A stretch of DNA of 5,760 nt from Pseudomonadota bacterium (GCA_023405565.1 JAEXXW010000263.1:1-5760); one strand, 5' to 3'. Shown: positions 1 to 5,519, counted from the first letter of the stretch. Program-made: numbers and translations. The notes: generated from the sequence alone by a model not told the origin.

Positions 1-681
1 GCGATAGGCCTTGGGAAACATATCCGGCACGCTGCGGGTGAAATAGGCGAGGAGCCCCGGCTGGCTGTCGGCGAGTTCGGCCTTCAGCGCCGCACCAACA
101 CCCGCGCGTTCAGCGGAGAGAATCATCGCCGAGCCGATCGCGGTCAGCCCCTTGGTGATGCCGCCATAGGACATTTTCAACGCAGAGGCCGCACCGACCG
201 GGCGATCCAGATTCCGGAATATCAGGCCGTAGTCGCTGAACTGATCGATGAGGCCGGTCCGCGTGCCGGAATAATAGAAGACCGGACCGTTATAGCCGGC
301 CCTTGGCGGGCCGCCGATAATGCCGGCGTCAATGAAAGTGCAGCCGGTCTTTCCGATCACCCGGCCGATGTCTTTCACCGTCTCCGGGCTGATCGCATTG
401 CAATCGACATAGACCGACTTCTTGTCTGCGGCCGACAGCAGCGGTGCGAGACGCCGAGCCAGCGCCATGGCCTCACCAGGCGGAACAATCGACAGGATGA
501 TGTCGGCGGCCGCGATCTCGGGCCAGCTCGCGTCGCGCATGCCGGCGACTTTGGCGCGTTCCGCGCTGGCCTTGCTACGTCCTTCAAGGGACGTCAGCAC
601 TGTCACGCCATGCTCATGCAGACGCATGGCGACACCGGCGCCCATGGCGCCTTGCGCGATGATGGCCACGGTCGGGGTCAT
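1..681 (-). CDS. NAD(P)-dependent dehydrogenase with DUF1932-type C-terminal domain, C-terminus cut by window edge
   Basis: The frame is open for 227 codons from ATG at 681 to the window edge, so the C-terminal end is missing. Residues 5-16 form a beta strand plus glycine-rich loop (VAIIAQGAMGAG). The first Gly of the usual GxGxxG is replaced, which I recall as normal for this subfamily (often APGxMG). Residues 62-68 (ILSIVPP), VDCNAISP at 92-99 and DAGIIGGPP at 118-126 match the Rossmann half of the 6-phosphogluconate/3-hydroxyisobutyrate dehydrogenase superfamily. ALKMSYGGITKG (167-178) carries Lys169 at the place of the superfamily catalytic lysine and begins the helical DUF1932-type half. 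The substrate is unknown; an oxidation of a hydroxy acid or related compound is inferred. The start at 681 fits the family N-terminus and has a good ribosome site. An in-frame ATG at 750 would add 23 residues not expected in the family. Family call firm, function open. Confidence 0.85.
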   Translation of the reverse strand, partial: MTPTVAIIAQGAMGAGVAMRLHEHGVTVLTSLEGRSKASAERAKVAGMRDASWPEIAAADIILSIVPPGEAMALARRLAPLLSAADKKSVYVDCNAISPETVKDIGRVIGKTGCTFIDAGIIGGPPRAGYNGPVFYYSGTRTGLIDQFSDYGLIFRNLDRPVGAASALKMSYGGITKGLTAIGSAMILSAERAGVGAALKAELADSQPGLLAYFTRSVPDMFPKAYR

Positions 682-686
682 GAGCG

Positions 687-693
687 CTCCTTT
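687..693 (-). promoter_or_regulatory. Shine-Dalgarno of the DUF1932-type dehydrogenase gene
   Basis: On the minus strand AAAGGAG lies five bases before the ATG at 681. This decides between that start and the in-frame ATG at 750, whose upstream sequence has only a weak AAGAG. Confidence 0.7.
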
Positions 694-792
694 GTTTTCG
701 GCGTGCCGTACAGCAGGGGATCTGTCGGCATGACTGGTATCAGACTTCATTGAAGCGCTCTTGTGTCCCGGGCGCGGTTCAGCGCGTAATGG

Positions 793-826
793 CGTAGGAT
801 GGGTTGAGCGCAGCGAAACCTATCGT
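793..826. repeat. Short dispersed hairpin repeat (GTAGGATGGGT...AACCYATC type)
   Basis: GATGGGTT (798-805) pairs with AACCTATC (817-824) over eight positions, one of them a G-T wobble, around an 11-base loop containing GAGCGCAGCGA. From memory, almost the same sequence, GTAGGATGGGT then GAGCGnAGCGA then AACCCATC, recurs between genes in many proteobacteria including Bradyrhizobium. The C-to-T change at 821 keeps the stem as a wobble. Function unknown; no gene overlaps it. Confidence 0.6.
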
Positions 827-853
827 CTTCTTTCGTCTGGCTAAAAAATACTT

Positions 854-942
854 CGTCATGCGCGGGCTTGACCCGCGCATCCCGCTTAGGGACGCAGTGT
901 GCCCGCCTTATCGGGATGGCCGGGGCAAGCCCGGCCATGACG
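854..942. repeat. Palindromic intergenic repeat with two self-folding arms
   Basis: Two 30-base arms (854-883 and 913-942) are inverted copies of each other at 25 of 30 positions, separated by 29 bases. Each arm is itself a perfect hairpin: ATGCGCGGG (858-866) pairs with CCCGCGCAT (872-880), and ATGGCCGGG (916-924) pairs with CCCGGCCAT (930-938), each around a five-base loop. Four of the five differences between arms fall as paired changes within the stems, so each hairpin stays perfect. The wording (CGTCATG...CGGGCTTG...CCCG) resembles REP-like units I remember as abundant in Bradyrhizobium and Rhodopseudomonas. Role unproven; such units can affect mRNA ends or be moved by REP-associated transposases. 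Confidence 0.8.
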
Positions 943-958
943 ACGGAGAGAATCGCAC

Positions 959-987
959 TTGACATTTCCCCAATTATAGGATTTATT
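959..987 (+). promoter_or_regulatory. Candidate sigma70-type promoter ahead of the structured repeat
   Basis: A perfect TTGACA (959-964) is followed after exactly 17 bases by TTTATT (982-987; four of six matches to TATAAT), in a locally AT-rich patch (965-993). Expected transcription start is around 993-995, the point where the first long stem of the downstream structured element begins (994). No credible protein start follows, so if active it would make a non-coding RNA. Prediction from sequence only. Confidence 0.45.
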
Positions 988-993
988 TCCTTT

Positions 994-1382
994 CATCCCG
1001 TCCCGCTGAAGGGGCGTTTCATGAGCGTCGTGAGACGCGGGGCGGGATGCGGTGGCCGTGCGGGTGCTTGAGACGTGAAGCGCCGTACGGAGGCCCAAGC
1101 TGCGATGATCCGGCTCACCGGCCGTGGGTCACCAGCGGAGGATAATAAGCAAAGCCGCCCGGCGTCGTCCGGTCCACGGTGTCTGTCCTCCGGGGTTGTC
1201 GCAGAGCAAGCCACTCACACCGCGCGCGGAACGCCGAGTGATCGGCGGTTCGTGGTGATTACGCTCGTGTGGATACTCACTCACATCCCACACGGGGCTG
1301 CGGGCTTAGCTGAAAGCCCGGCGTTCCGCGCGCCCTTCGTCTCGAAGGGCATCAAGCGGCGATTGGAATACGGGCGCGCCCG
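994..1382 (+). repeat. Long structured intergenic element, possible non-coding RNA, likely member of a dispersed family
   Basis: This stretch contains a dense series of inverted repeats. CATCCCGTCCCGC (994-1006) pairs with 1037-1049 through one G-T wobble. 1014-1023 pairs with 1029-1038. 1136-1142 pairs with 1186-1192. CGCGCGGAACGCCG and its outer G (1222-1236) pair perfectly with 1319-1333 over 15 bases, enclosing CGTGTGG/CCACACG (1266-1272/1288-1294) and CGGGCTT/AAGCCCG (1301-1307/1314-1320, overlapping the closing stem by two bases). GCCCTTCG/CGAAGGGC (1332-1339/1343-1350) is a perfect 8-bp hairpin. CGGGCGCGCCCG (1371-1382) is a palindrome. Some helices share bases, so they are alternatives. 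From memory, the opening CATCCCGTCCCGCTGAAGGG and the CCCTTCG..CGAAGGGC tail recur in Bradyrhizobium and Rhodopseudomonas intergenic regions, where their reading frames are deposited as hypothetical proteins. I judge the frames here non-coding. The exact ends are uncertain. Confidence 0.55.
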
Positions 1383-1425
1383 CGCCGGCTAAAGAATGGG
1401 GCTGCTTTCGCGCGTCTGTTTGCGC

Positions 1426-1500
1426 TTGTCGTCCCCGCGAAGGCGGGGACCCATACGCTGCAGCGGTGGTTATGGGCCCCCGCTTTCGCGGGGGCGACAA
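1426..1500. repeat. Palindromic repeat with two self-folding arms at the lysC 3' end
   Basis: The 30-base arms 1426-1455 and 1471-1500 are inverted copies at 27 of 30 positions. Each folds alone: GTCCCCGC (1431-1438) with GCGGGGAC (1443-1450) around a 4-base loop, and GCCCCCGC (1476-1483) with GCGGGGGC (1488-1495). The T-A pair of the first hairpin is replaced by C-G in the second, so both stay perfect. The 15-base centre begins with the palindrome CGCTGCAGCG (1456-1465). It begins three bases after the lysC stop in the lysC transcript. It could stop transcription or protect the mRNA 3' end, although no T-run follows for a classic intrinsic terminator. The wording GTCCCCGCGAAGGCGGGGAC is, from memory, a very common Bradyrhizobiaceae repeat. 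Confidence 0.8.
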
Positions 1501-1503
1501 CAA

Positions 1504-2757
1504 TCAGGCCTTATCCAGCCCGTAAAGCGAATGCAGCGTGCGTACCGCAAGCTCGGTATAGGCCGCGTCGATCAGCACCGAGAACTTGATCTCGGATGTG
1601 GTGATGGCGCGGATATTGATGTTGCGTTCGGCCAAGGCCGTGAAGGCTTTCGCCGCGACACCCGCATGACTGCGCATGCCGATGCCGATCACCGAGACCT
1701 TGGCCACATCGGTCGCGCCATCGATGCGCTGATAGCCGATCTTGTCCTTGGCCTTGCCGAGAACATCGAGCGAGCGCTGATAATCGGCGGCCGGCACGGT
1801 GAAGGTGAGGTCGGTGGTCTTGCCATCGGCCGACACGTTCTGGACGATCATGTCGACATTGACGCTGGTGTCGGCCAGCGGACCGAAGATCGCGGCGGCG
1901 ATGCCCGGCTTGTCCTCGACATTGCGAATGGAAATCTGTGCTTCGTCCTTGGAGAAGGCGATGCCCGTGACGACCTGTTGCTCCACGATATCCTCCTCGT
2001 CGCAAATCAGCGTGCCGGGCGGCATGCCGTGCGGATCGATGTCTTCCGGCTTGTCGAAGCTGGAGCGCACGAAGATCTTCACCTTGTGCACCATGCCGAG
2101 CTCGACCGAGCGAACCTGCAAAACCTTGGCGCCGAGCGACGCCAGTTCGAGCATCTCCTCGAACGCAACCTTGTCCAGCCGCCGCGCCTTCGGGACAACG
2201 CGCGGATCGGTGGTGTAGACGCCGTCGACGTCGGTGTAGATGTCGCACCGGTCGGCCTGAATGGCTGCCGCGATCGCGACAGCGGAGGTATCCGAGCCGC
2301 CGCGGCCGAGCGTCGTGATGCGGCCGGTCTGTTTATGGATGCCCTGGAAGCCGGCGATCACCGCGACTTCCTTGCGTTCCTGGAAGCGCTTGACGATCTC
2401 GGTGCCGTTGACGTCCTCAATGCGGGCCGAGCCATGCGCGTTGCTGGTGAGCATCGGCAATTGCCAGCCCTGCCAGGAGCGTGCCGTCACGCCCATGTTC
2501 TGCAGCGCAATGGCCAGCAGCCCTGCCGTGACCTGCTCGCCGGAGGAGACGACGGCATCGTATTCGCGGGCGTCGTGCATCGGCGAGGCGTCGCGGCACC
2601 AGGCCACCAGCTCGTTGGTTTTGCCGGACATGGCGGAGACAACCACCGCCACATCGTGACCGGCGTCATATTCGCGCTTCACATGGCGCGCGACATTGCG
2701 GATGCGGTCGATATCGGCGACCGACGTTCCGCCGAATTTCAGCACAAGACGTGACAT
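1504..2757 (-). CDS. lysC: Aspartate kinase (aspartokinase) with two C-terminal ACT domains
   Basis: The enzyme phosphorylates L-aspartate with ATP, the first step to lysine, threonine, methionine and diaminopimelate; it acts in the cytoplasm. The product is 417 residues, normal for the monofunctional class. The catalytic amino-acid-kinase domain (about 1-250) shows KFGGTS (7-12), SSGEQV (71-76), GRGGSDTSA (151-159) and YTDVDGVYTTDPR (174-186). Two ACT regulatory domains follow (about 264-341 and 350-417), with QNVSADGKTTDLTFT (306-320), KVSVIGIGMRSHAGVAAKAF (353-372) and TTSEIKFSVLI (386-396), as in enzymes inhibited by lysine and/or threonine. The ATG at 2757 puts the first strand (MSRLVLKFGG) where the family begins. 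The frame continues upstream to 2922, but that extension has no family resemblance and spans the predicted promoter. The ribosome site at 2757 is weak. It is divergent from ubiG and followed at once by a palindromic repeat. Confidence 0.97.
   Translation of the reverse strand: MSRLVLKFGGTSVADIDRIRNVARHVKREYDAGHDVAVVVSAMSGKTNELVAWCRDASPMHDAREYDAVVSSGEQVTAGLLAIALQNMGVTARSWQGWQLPMLTSNAHGSARIEDVNGTEIVKRFQERKEVAVIAGFQGIHKQTGRITTLGRGGSDTSAVAIAAAIQADRCDIYTDVDGVYTTDPRVVPKARRLDKVAFEEMLELASLGAKVLQVRSVELGMVHKVKIFVRSSFDKPEDIDPHGMPPGTLICDEEDIVEQQVVTGIAFSKDEAQISIRNVEDKPGIAAAIFGPLADTSVNVDMIVQNVSADGKTTDLTFTVPAADYQRSLDVLGKAKDKIGYQRIDGATDVAKVSVIGIGMRSHAGVAAKAFTALAERNINIRAITTSEIKFSVLIDAAYTELAVRTLHSLYGLDKA
1984..1998 (-). 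promoter_or_regulatory. Possible internal ribosome site and GTG start for an aspartokinase beta subunit
   Basis: Inside lysC, GAGGAGG (1998-1992 on the minus strand) lies five bases before GTG (1986-1984), the codon for Val258. Translation from there would give a 160-residue product (1504-1986) beginning MEQQVVTG and holding only the two ACT domains. Corynebacterium glutamicum and Bacillus subtilis aspartokinases are known alpha2beta2 enzymes whose beta subunit comes from such an in-frame internal start; from memory the C. glutamicum beta chain begins MEEAVLTG, at the aligned place. The GAGGAGG also simply encodes Asp-Glu-Glu-Asp, so chance is possible. Confidence 0.4.
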
Positions 2758-2830
2758 GAAAGGATCGGCGCCCCAGGATGAGAAACGCACGCGGCGGATG
2801 GGGCAGATGCGCCGGTGCGAAGGCGGCGTA

Positions 2831-2859
2831 TTCATAACGGCGAGATGACAGCCCTGCAA
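2831..2859 (-). promoter_or_regulatory. Candidate lysC promoter
   Basis: On the minus strand TTGCAG (2859-2854) and TATGAA (2836-2831) are 17 bases apart, matching the sigma70 boxes at three and four of six positions. A start near 2824 would leave a leader of roughly 65 bases before the lysC ATG. No lysine riboswitch or leader peptide is apparent. The rest of the 222-base lysC-ubiG gap (2758-2979), which must also hold the ubiG promoter, has no other site I can defend. Confidence 0.3.
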
Positions 2860-2979
2860 CCCGCAGCTTTCAGTGAAAAGTGATGGGAAACGGGGTGTTT
2901 CGCAGGGGTGAATCCCGTACACACGGCCCCGGAATGCCGCAACATGCGTGACGGCGTTAACTTTTACGACGGGAAGCAG

Positions 2980-3726
2980 ATGCCAGGTCCGGGTACCTCA
3001 ACCATCGACCAGTCCGAGGTCGAGCAGTTTTCGCGGCTCGCTGCGCAATGGTGGGATGAGCGCGGCCCGATGGCGATGCTGCACAAGTTCAATCCGGTCC
3101 GCCTGTCCTACATCCGCGACCAGGTCGCGGTCCATTTTGGACGAAATCCAAAGCAGATCGGCTGCCTCTCGGGTCTGCGCATTCTCGACATCGGCTGTGG
3201 CGGCGGCATCCTGTCCGAGCCGCTGGCGCGGCTGGGCGCCAAGGTTGTCGGCGCCGATCCGGCGGAGGCCAATATCGAGGTCGCCCGCCGTCACGCGGCG
3301 CAGACCGATCTCCTGATCGATTACCGTCCGGTCACCGCCGAGGCGCTGGCCGACAAGGGCGAGCGGTTCGATGTGGTGCTGGCGCTCGAGGTGGTCGAGC
3401 ATGTCGCCGATGTCGGGTTGTTCATGCGCCGTTGCGGCGAGATGGTGAAGCCGGGCGGCCTGATGATCGCGGCCACCATCAATCGCACGATGAAGAGCTT
3501 CGCGCTCGCCATTGTCGGCGCGGAATATGTGCTGCGGTGGGTGCCGCGCGGCACGCATCGCTGGGACAAGTTCGTGACGCCGGCGGAACTCGAAGACGCC
3601 ATGCGGGGGGCGGGGCTTCGCGTCGTGGATGAGCGCGGCGTGATCTATCGCGTGCGGGCCGATAGCTGGCAGCTCTCCGACGATATGGACGTGAACTACA
3701 TGCTCACCGCTGCGCGGAGTGCATGA
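2980..3726 (+). CDS. ubiG: Ubiquinone biosynthesis O-methyltransferase UbiG
   Basis: UbiG makes both SAM-dependent O-methylations of ubiquinone synthesis (the polyprenyl-catechol intermediate and, last, demethylubiquinone) at the inner membrane surface. From ATG 2980 the product is 248 residues, the usual length. The N-terminal stretch [27 protein letters not shown] (13-41) is the UbiG signature. The class I methyltransferase fold follows: SAM motif [13 protein letters not shown] (69-80), acidic residue Asp93 in VVGADP (89-94), [13 protein letters not shown] (130-142) and KPGG (157-160). The family-typical INRT (168-171 region), [14 protein letters not shown] (186-199) and the end DMDVNYML (235-242) are also present. 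The same frame reaches back to GTG 2908 and ATG 2944, but the extra residues do not look like UbiG, and GGGAAG (2971-2976) gives the 2980 ATG a modest ribosome site. It is divergent from lysC, an arrangement I recall from related alphaproteobacteria. Confidence 0.95.
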   Translation: MPGPGTSTIDQSEVEQFSRLAAQWWDERGPMAMLHKFNPVRLSYIRDQVAVHFGRNPKQIGCLSGLRILDIGCGGGILSEPLARLGAKVVGADPAEANIEVARRHAAQTDLLIDYRPVTAEALADKGERFDVVLALEVVEHVADVGLFMRRCGEMVKPGGLMIAATINRTMKSFALAIVGAEYVLRWVPRGTHRWDKFVTPAELEDAMRGAGLRVVDERGVIYRVRADSWQLSDDMDVNYMLTAARSA

Positions 3727-3798
3727 CGCAAGCGCAAGAAAAGTTATCCGCATCGCCGGGCGTCGTGCGATATTGGCCGACCTGACAGAGGGCCGGCC

Positions 3799-4152
3799 AT
3801 GATCGTTGAAATCGTCACCTTCAATTTTCCCGCGGGACATGATCGCGAAAGCGAACTGGAGGCCGTGCGGGCTGTGACCCAGAAATGGGCGGACAACAAG
3901 GATCTCGTCCGCAAGCAATTCCTCTGGGGCATCGGGGACGCCACTGGCATCGGTGCCGGCGTTTATGTCTGGCCGTCGATCGAGGCCTCCAAAAAAGCCC
4001 ATAATGACGAGTGGCACGAGGCGGTGAAAAAGCGCACCGGGGGGTACCCCACCATCCGCTATTTCGATCTGCTGGCGCAGGTGGACAATGCGCATGGCAC
4101 GGTGACCGAATGGTCAGCCGATGGTGAAGCGCGCGAATTGCAAAACACCTGA
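3799..4152 (+). CDS. Small protein of probable dimeric alpha/beta-barrel (YdhR/ABM-like) type
   Basis: The product has 117 residues, no signal peptide and no membrane segment. It opens with a beta strand (MIVEIVTFNFP, 1-11), then a charged helix (16-30), a central glycine-rich strand region (WGIGDATGIGAGVYVWPS, 43-60), a helix beginning with SIEASKKAHNDEWHEAVKK (60-78) and a last strand (TIRYFDLLAQVDN, 85-97). This order and the aromatic/Gly-rich centre resemble the ferredoxin-like YdhR or antibiotic-biosynthesis-monooxygenase superfamily, in which two subunits form one barrel. That is a fold-level resemblance: some members are cofactor-free monooxygenases, others have no known activity, and I see no diagnostic catalytic residue. 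It begins 72 bases after ubiG and ends 21 bases before the permease gene, so it may share their transcript. Its ribosome site is weak (AGAGGG about nine bases before the ATG). It is a real gene by codon pattern and context; function unknown. Confidence 0.8.
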   Translation: MIVEIVTFNFPAGHDRESELEAVRAVTQKWADNKDLVRKQFLWGIGDATGIGAGVYVWPSIEASKKAHNDEWHEAVKKRTGGYPTIRYFDLLAQVDNAHGTVTEWSADGEARELQNT

Positions 4153-4173
4153 GACGACTGAAGCCGCCGCTGC

Positions 4174-5073
4174 ATGACCGATACTGGCTGGCTGTGGGTC
4201 GTATTCACTGTCCTCGCGGCGGCAGGGCAGACGGTGCGCAATGCCATGCAGCGCGAACTGACCGCGACGCTCGGCACGACCGGTGCAACGCATGTGCGCT
4301 TCCTGTTTGGGGCGCCTTTCTCCGTCGTCTTTCTGTTCGGATTGATGCTGGTCACCGGTGCATCATTGCCCAAGCCGCCGGCCCTGTTCTGGCCGTGGAT
4401 CATTGTCGGCATGGGTGCGCAGATCGTTGCCACGGCTTTGATGCTGGCGGCGATGGGCGAGCGCTCTTTCGTCGTCACCATCGCCTATATCAAGACCGAG
4501 CCGATACAAGTCGCGTTGTTCGGCCTGATCTTTCTGGGTGACATGTTGAGTCTTGGCATGGTGGCAGCGATCCTGATCGCGACCGCCGGTGTTGTGGTGA
4601 TGTCGCTCAAGCCGGGCAGTGTTCCGTCGGACACGTGGCGGCCGACCTTGCTTGGCCTCGCATCGGGCGCGATGTTCGCATTATCGGCCGTCGGCTATCG
4701 CGGCGCGATCCTCAGCCTGAACCTGTCCGATTACATGATGGCGGCGACATTCACGCTGGTCGTCGGATTGCTGCTGCAATCGGTGATCCTGTCGCTCTAT
4801 CTGATGATCCGTGCGCCCGAGGTCATGCGTGCGATTTTGCGGCAATGGCGTCCGTCGCTGTTCGCCGGCTTCATGGGCGCGACGGCATCGCAATTCTGGT
4901 TTCTGGCTTTTGCGCTGGCGACGGCCGCGAGCGTGCGCACGGTGGCGCTGGTCGAGGTGCTGTTCGCGCAGGCGATTTCAATCTTTCTCTTCGGTCAGAA
5001 GACCTCGGCACGTGAAGGCTTCGGCATCATGCTGATTGTGATCGGTGTCGTGCTGCTGATCTGGGCGCATTGA
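4174..5073 (+). CDS. EamA/DMT-family membrane transporter, ten predicted helices
   Basis: The 299-residue product is almost wholly hydrophobic and shows ten candidate membrane segments at about 5-21, 40-60, 71-92, 98-121, 126-144, 158-178, 188-210, 227-248, 253-274 and 281-298. This is the standard count and length for drug/metabolite transporters with two EamA repeats. KTEPIQVALFGLIFLGDML (107-125) and its counterpart VALVEVLFAQAISIFLFGQ (257-275) sit at the ends of the two halves and match the repeat pattern of the family (helix 4/9 with an acidic residue followed by a turn and charged residues). The substrate cannot be told; family members move amino acids, nucleotide precursors or drugs. 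There is no clear Shine-Dalgarno ahead of ATG 4174, and the 21-base gap after the preceding gene suggests shared transcription or coupled translation. The gene ends ahead of two hairpins and converges on the RlpA-like gene. Confidence 0.9.
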   Translation: MTDTGWLWVVFTVLAAAGQTVRNAMQRELTATLGTTGATHVRFLFGAPFSVVFLFGLMLVTGASLPKPPALFWPWIIVGMGAQIVATALMLAAMGERSFVVTIAYIKTEPIQVALFGLIFLGDMLSLGMVAAILIATAGVVVMSLKPGSVPSDTWRPTLLGLASGAMFALSAVGYRGAILSLNLSDYMMAATFTLVVGLLLQSVILSLYLMIRAPEVMRAILRQWRPSLFAGFMGATASQFWFLAFALATAASVRTVALVEVLFAQAISIFLFGQKTSAREGFGIMLIVIGVVLLIWAH

Positions 5074-5090
5074 AAGCGCAGTGCGATCAC

Positions 5091-5110
5091 TGGAGAGTTG
5101 TGTCTCTCCG
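5091..5110. other. Small hairpin just after the permease gene
   Basis: GGAGAG (5092-5097) pairs with CTCTCC (5104-5109), extended by a T-G wobble (5091/5110), around a six-base loop. It lies 18 bases after the permease stop and eight bases before the larger stem. No T-run follows, so alone it is not a classic terminator; it may add to the 3' end structure. Confidence 0.4.
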
Positions 5111-5117
5111 GAGCGTC

Positions 5118-5164
5118 TGCGCCCCCGTTCGATTTGTCAAAAGATCAAACGGAGCGGGGGCGCA
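5118..5164. terminator. GC-rich stem-loop between convergent genes, probable bidirectional terminator
   Basis: TGCGCCCCCG (5118-5127) pairs perfectly with CGGGGGCGCA (5155-5164). Three more pairs follow, one a G-T wobble (5128-5130/5152-5154), then two mismatches and TTTG/CAAA (5133-5136/5146-5149) around the loop. The stem lies between the ends of the permease gene (5073) and the RlpA-like gene (5172), which face each other. No clean T-run follows on either side, so efficiency is uncertain, but position and strength make termination of both transcripts the simplest reading. Confidence 0.65.
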
Positions 5165-5171
5165 TCAAAAA

Positions 5172-5519
5172 CTAGTTTCGCGCCAGTACGACCGGAGCGA
5201 GCCCGGCTACGCCAATGGCGCGAGCCGCAGCGGGTGACAGATCGATCACCCGGCCGCGTACGAAAGGTCCACGGTCCGAAATGCGGACCACAACACTGCG
5301 ACCATTTTTGCGATTGGTGACACGCACATGCGTGCCGAATGGAAGTGTGCGATGAGCGGCCGTCAAAGCCGCGGGATTCATACGTTCCCCACTCGCAGTC
5401 CTTTTGCCGGCATATCCGTCGCCGTTGCCATAGACGGATGCAATTCCGGATTCAGCTTGAGCACCCCCTGCGAAAGAAAGACATACTGCAAACGCCAATG
5501 CGTAGGCTCTAGCCTGCAT
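5172..5519 (-). CDS. Short exported RlpA-like double-psi beta-barrel protein
   Basis: RlpA proteins bind and, in Pseudomonas aeruginosa, cleave glycan strands lacking stem peptides at the septum. This 115-residue product has a signal peptide of about 22 residues (hydrophobic core 6-18, AQA then ES as likely cleavage site) with no lipobox, so it is probably a free periplasmic protein. The rest is one barrel domain: GIASVYG (25-31), TASGE (41-45), [18 protein letters not shown] (52-69) and [18 protein letters not shown] (76-95). Counting from Glu45, residues His56 and Asp82 fall where I recall catalytic residues of P. aeruginosa RlpA (E120, H131, D157). The aspartate I recall at 123 is Asn48 here, a change I believe is common in short family members. 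It has no SPOR domain, so septal targeting through denuded glycan is not expected. Ribosome site AAGGGG is rather distant from the ATG. Whether it is an enzyme is open. Confidence 0.88.
   Translation of the reverse strand: MQARAYALAFAVCLSFAGGAQAESGIASVYGNGDGYAGKRTASGERMNPAALTAAHRTLPFGTHVRVTNRKNGRSVVVRISDRGPFVRGRVIDLSPAAARAIGVAGLAPVVLARN

Noticed and set aside
682..750. In-frame ATG at 750 for the dehydrogenase gene
   Set aside because: It would add a charged 23-residue tail before the Rossmann strand and lacks the good ribosome site found at 681.
994..1382. Group II intron or tRNA within the structured repeat
   Set aside because: I found no domain V-like hairpin, no tRNA T-loop or acceptor pattern, and no reverse-transcriptase frame.
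1075..1392. Open frame of 105 codons on the plus strand (MKRRTEAQAAMIRL...)
   Set aside because: It runs along the structured repeat, has no ribosome site or family resemblance, and its composition follows the inverted repeats. Similar frames in related genomes look like over-annotation.
1396..2754. 452-codon open frame on the plus strand opposite lysC
   Set aside because: It is antisense to a certain lysC gene; long antisense frames arise from high-GC codon use, and the translation has no recognisable domain.
2758..2922. Upstream extension of the lysC frame to 2922 or to ATG 2835
   Set aside because: The added residues do not fit aspartokinases, which start at the KFGGTS strand, and the extension covers the predicted promoter.
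2758..2979. Lysine riboswitch or amino-acid leader peptide ahead of lysC
   Set aside because: The predicted leader is only about 65 bases, with no lysine-rich short frame and no terminator/antiterminator pair visible.
2998..4095. 365-codon open frame on the minus strand opposite ubiG and the next gene
   Set aside because: It spans two genes and their intergenic gap in antisense; composition (His/Arg/Asp-rich) is typical of a shadow frame.
5081..5320. 79-codon plus-strand frame after the permease gene
   Set aside because: It crosses the terminator stem and then runs antisense to the RlpA-like gene.
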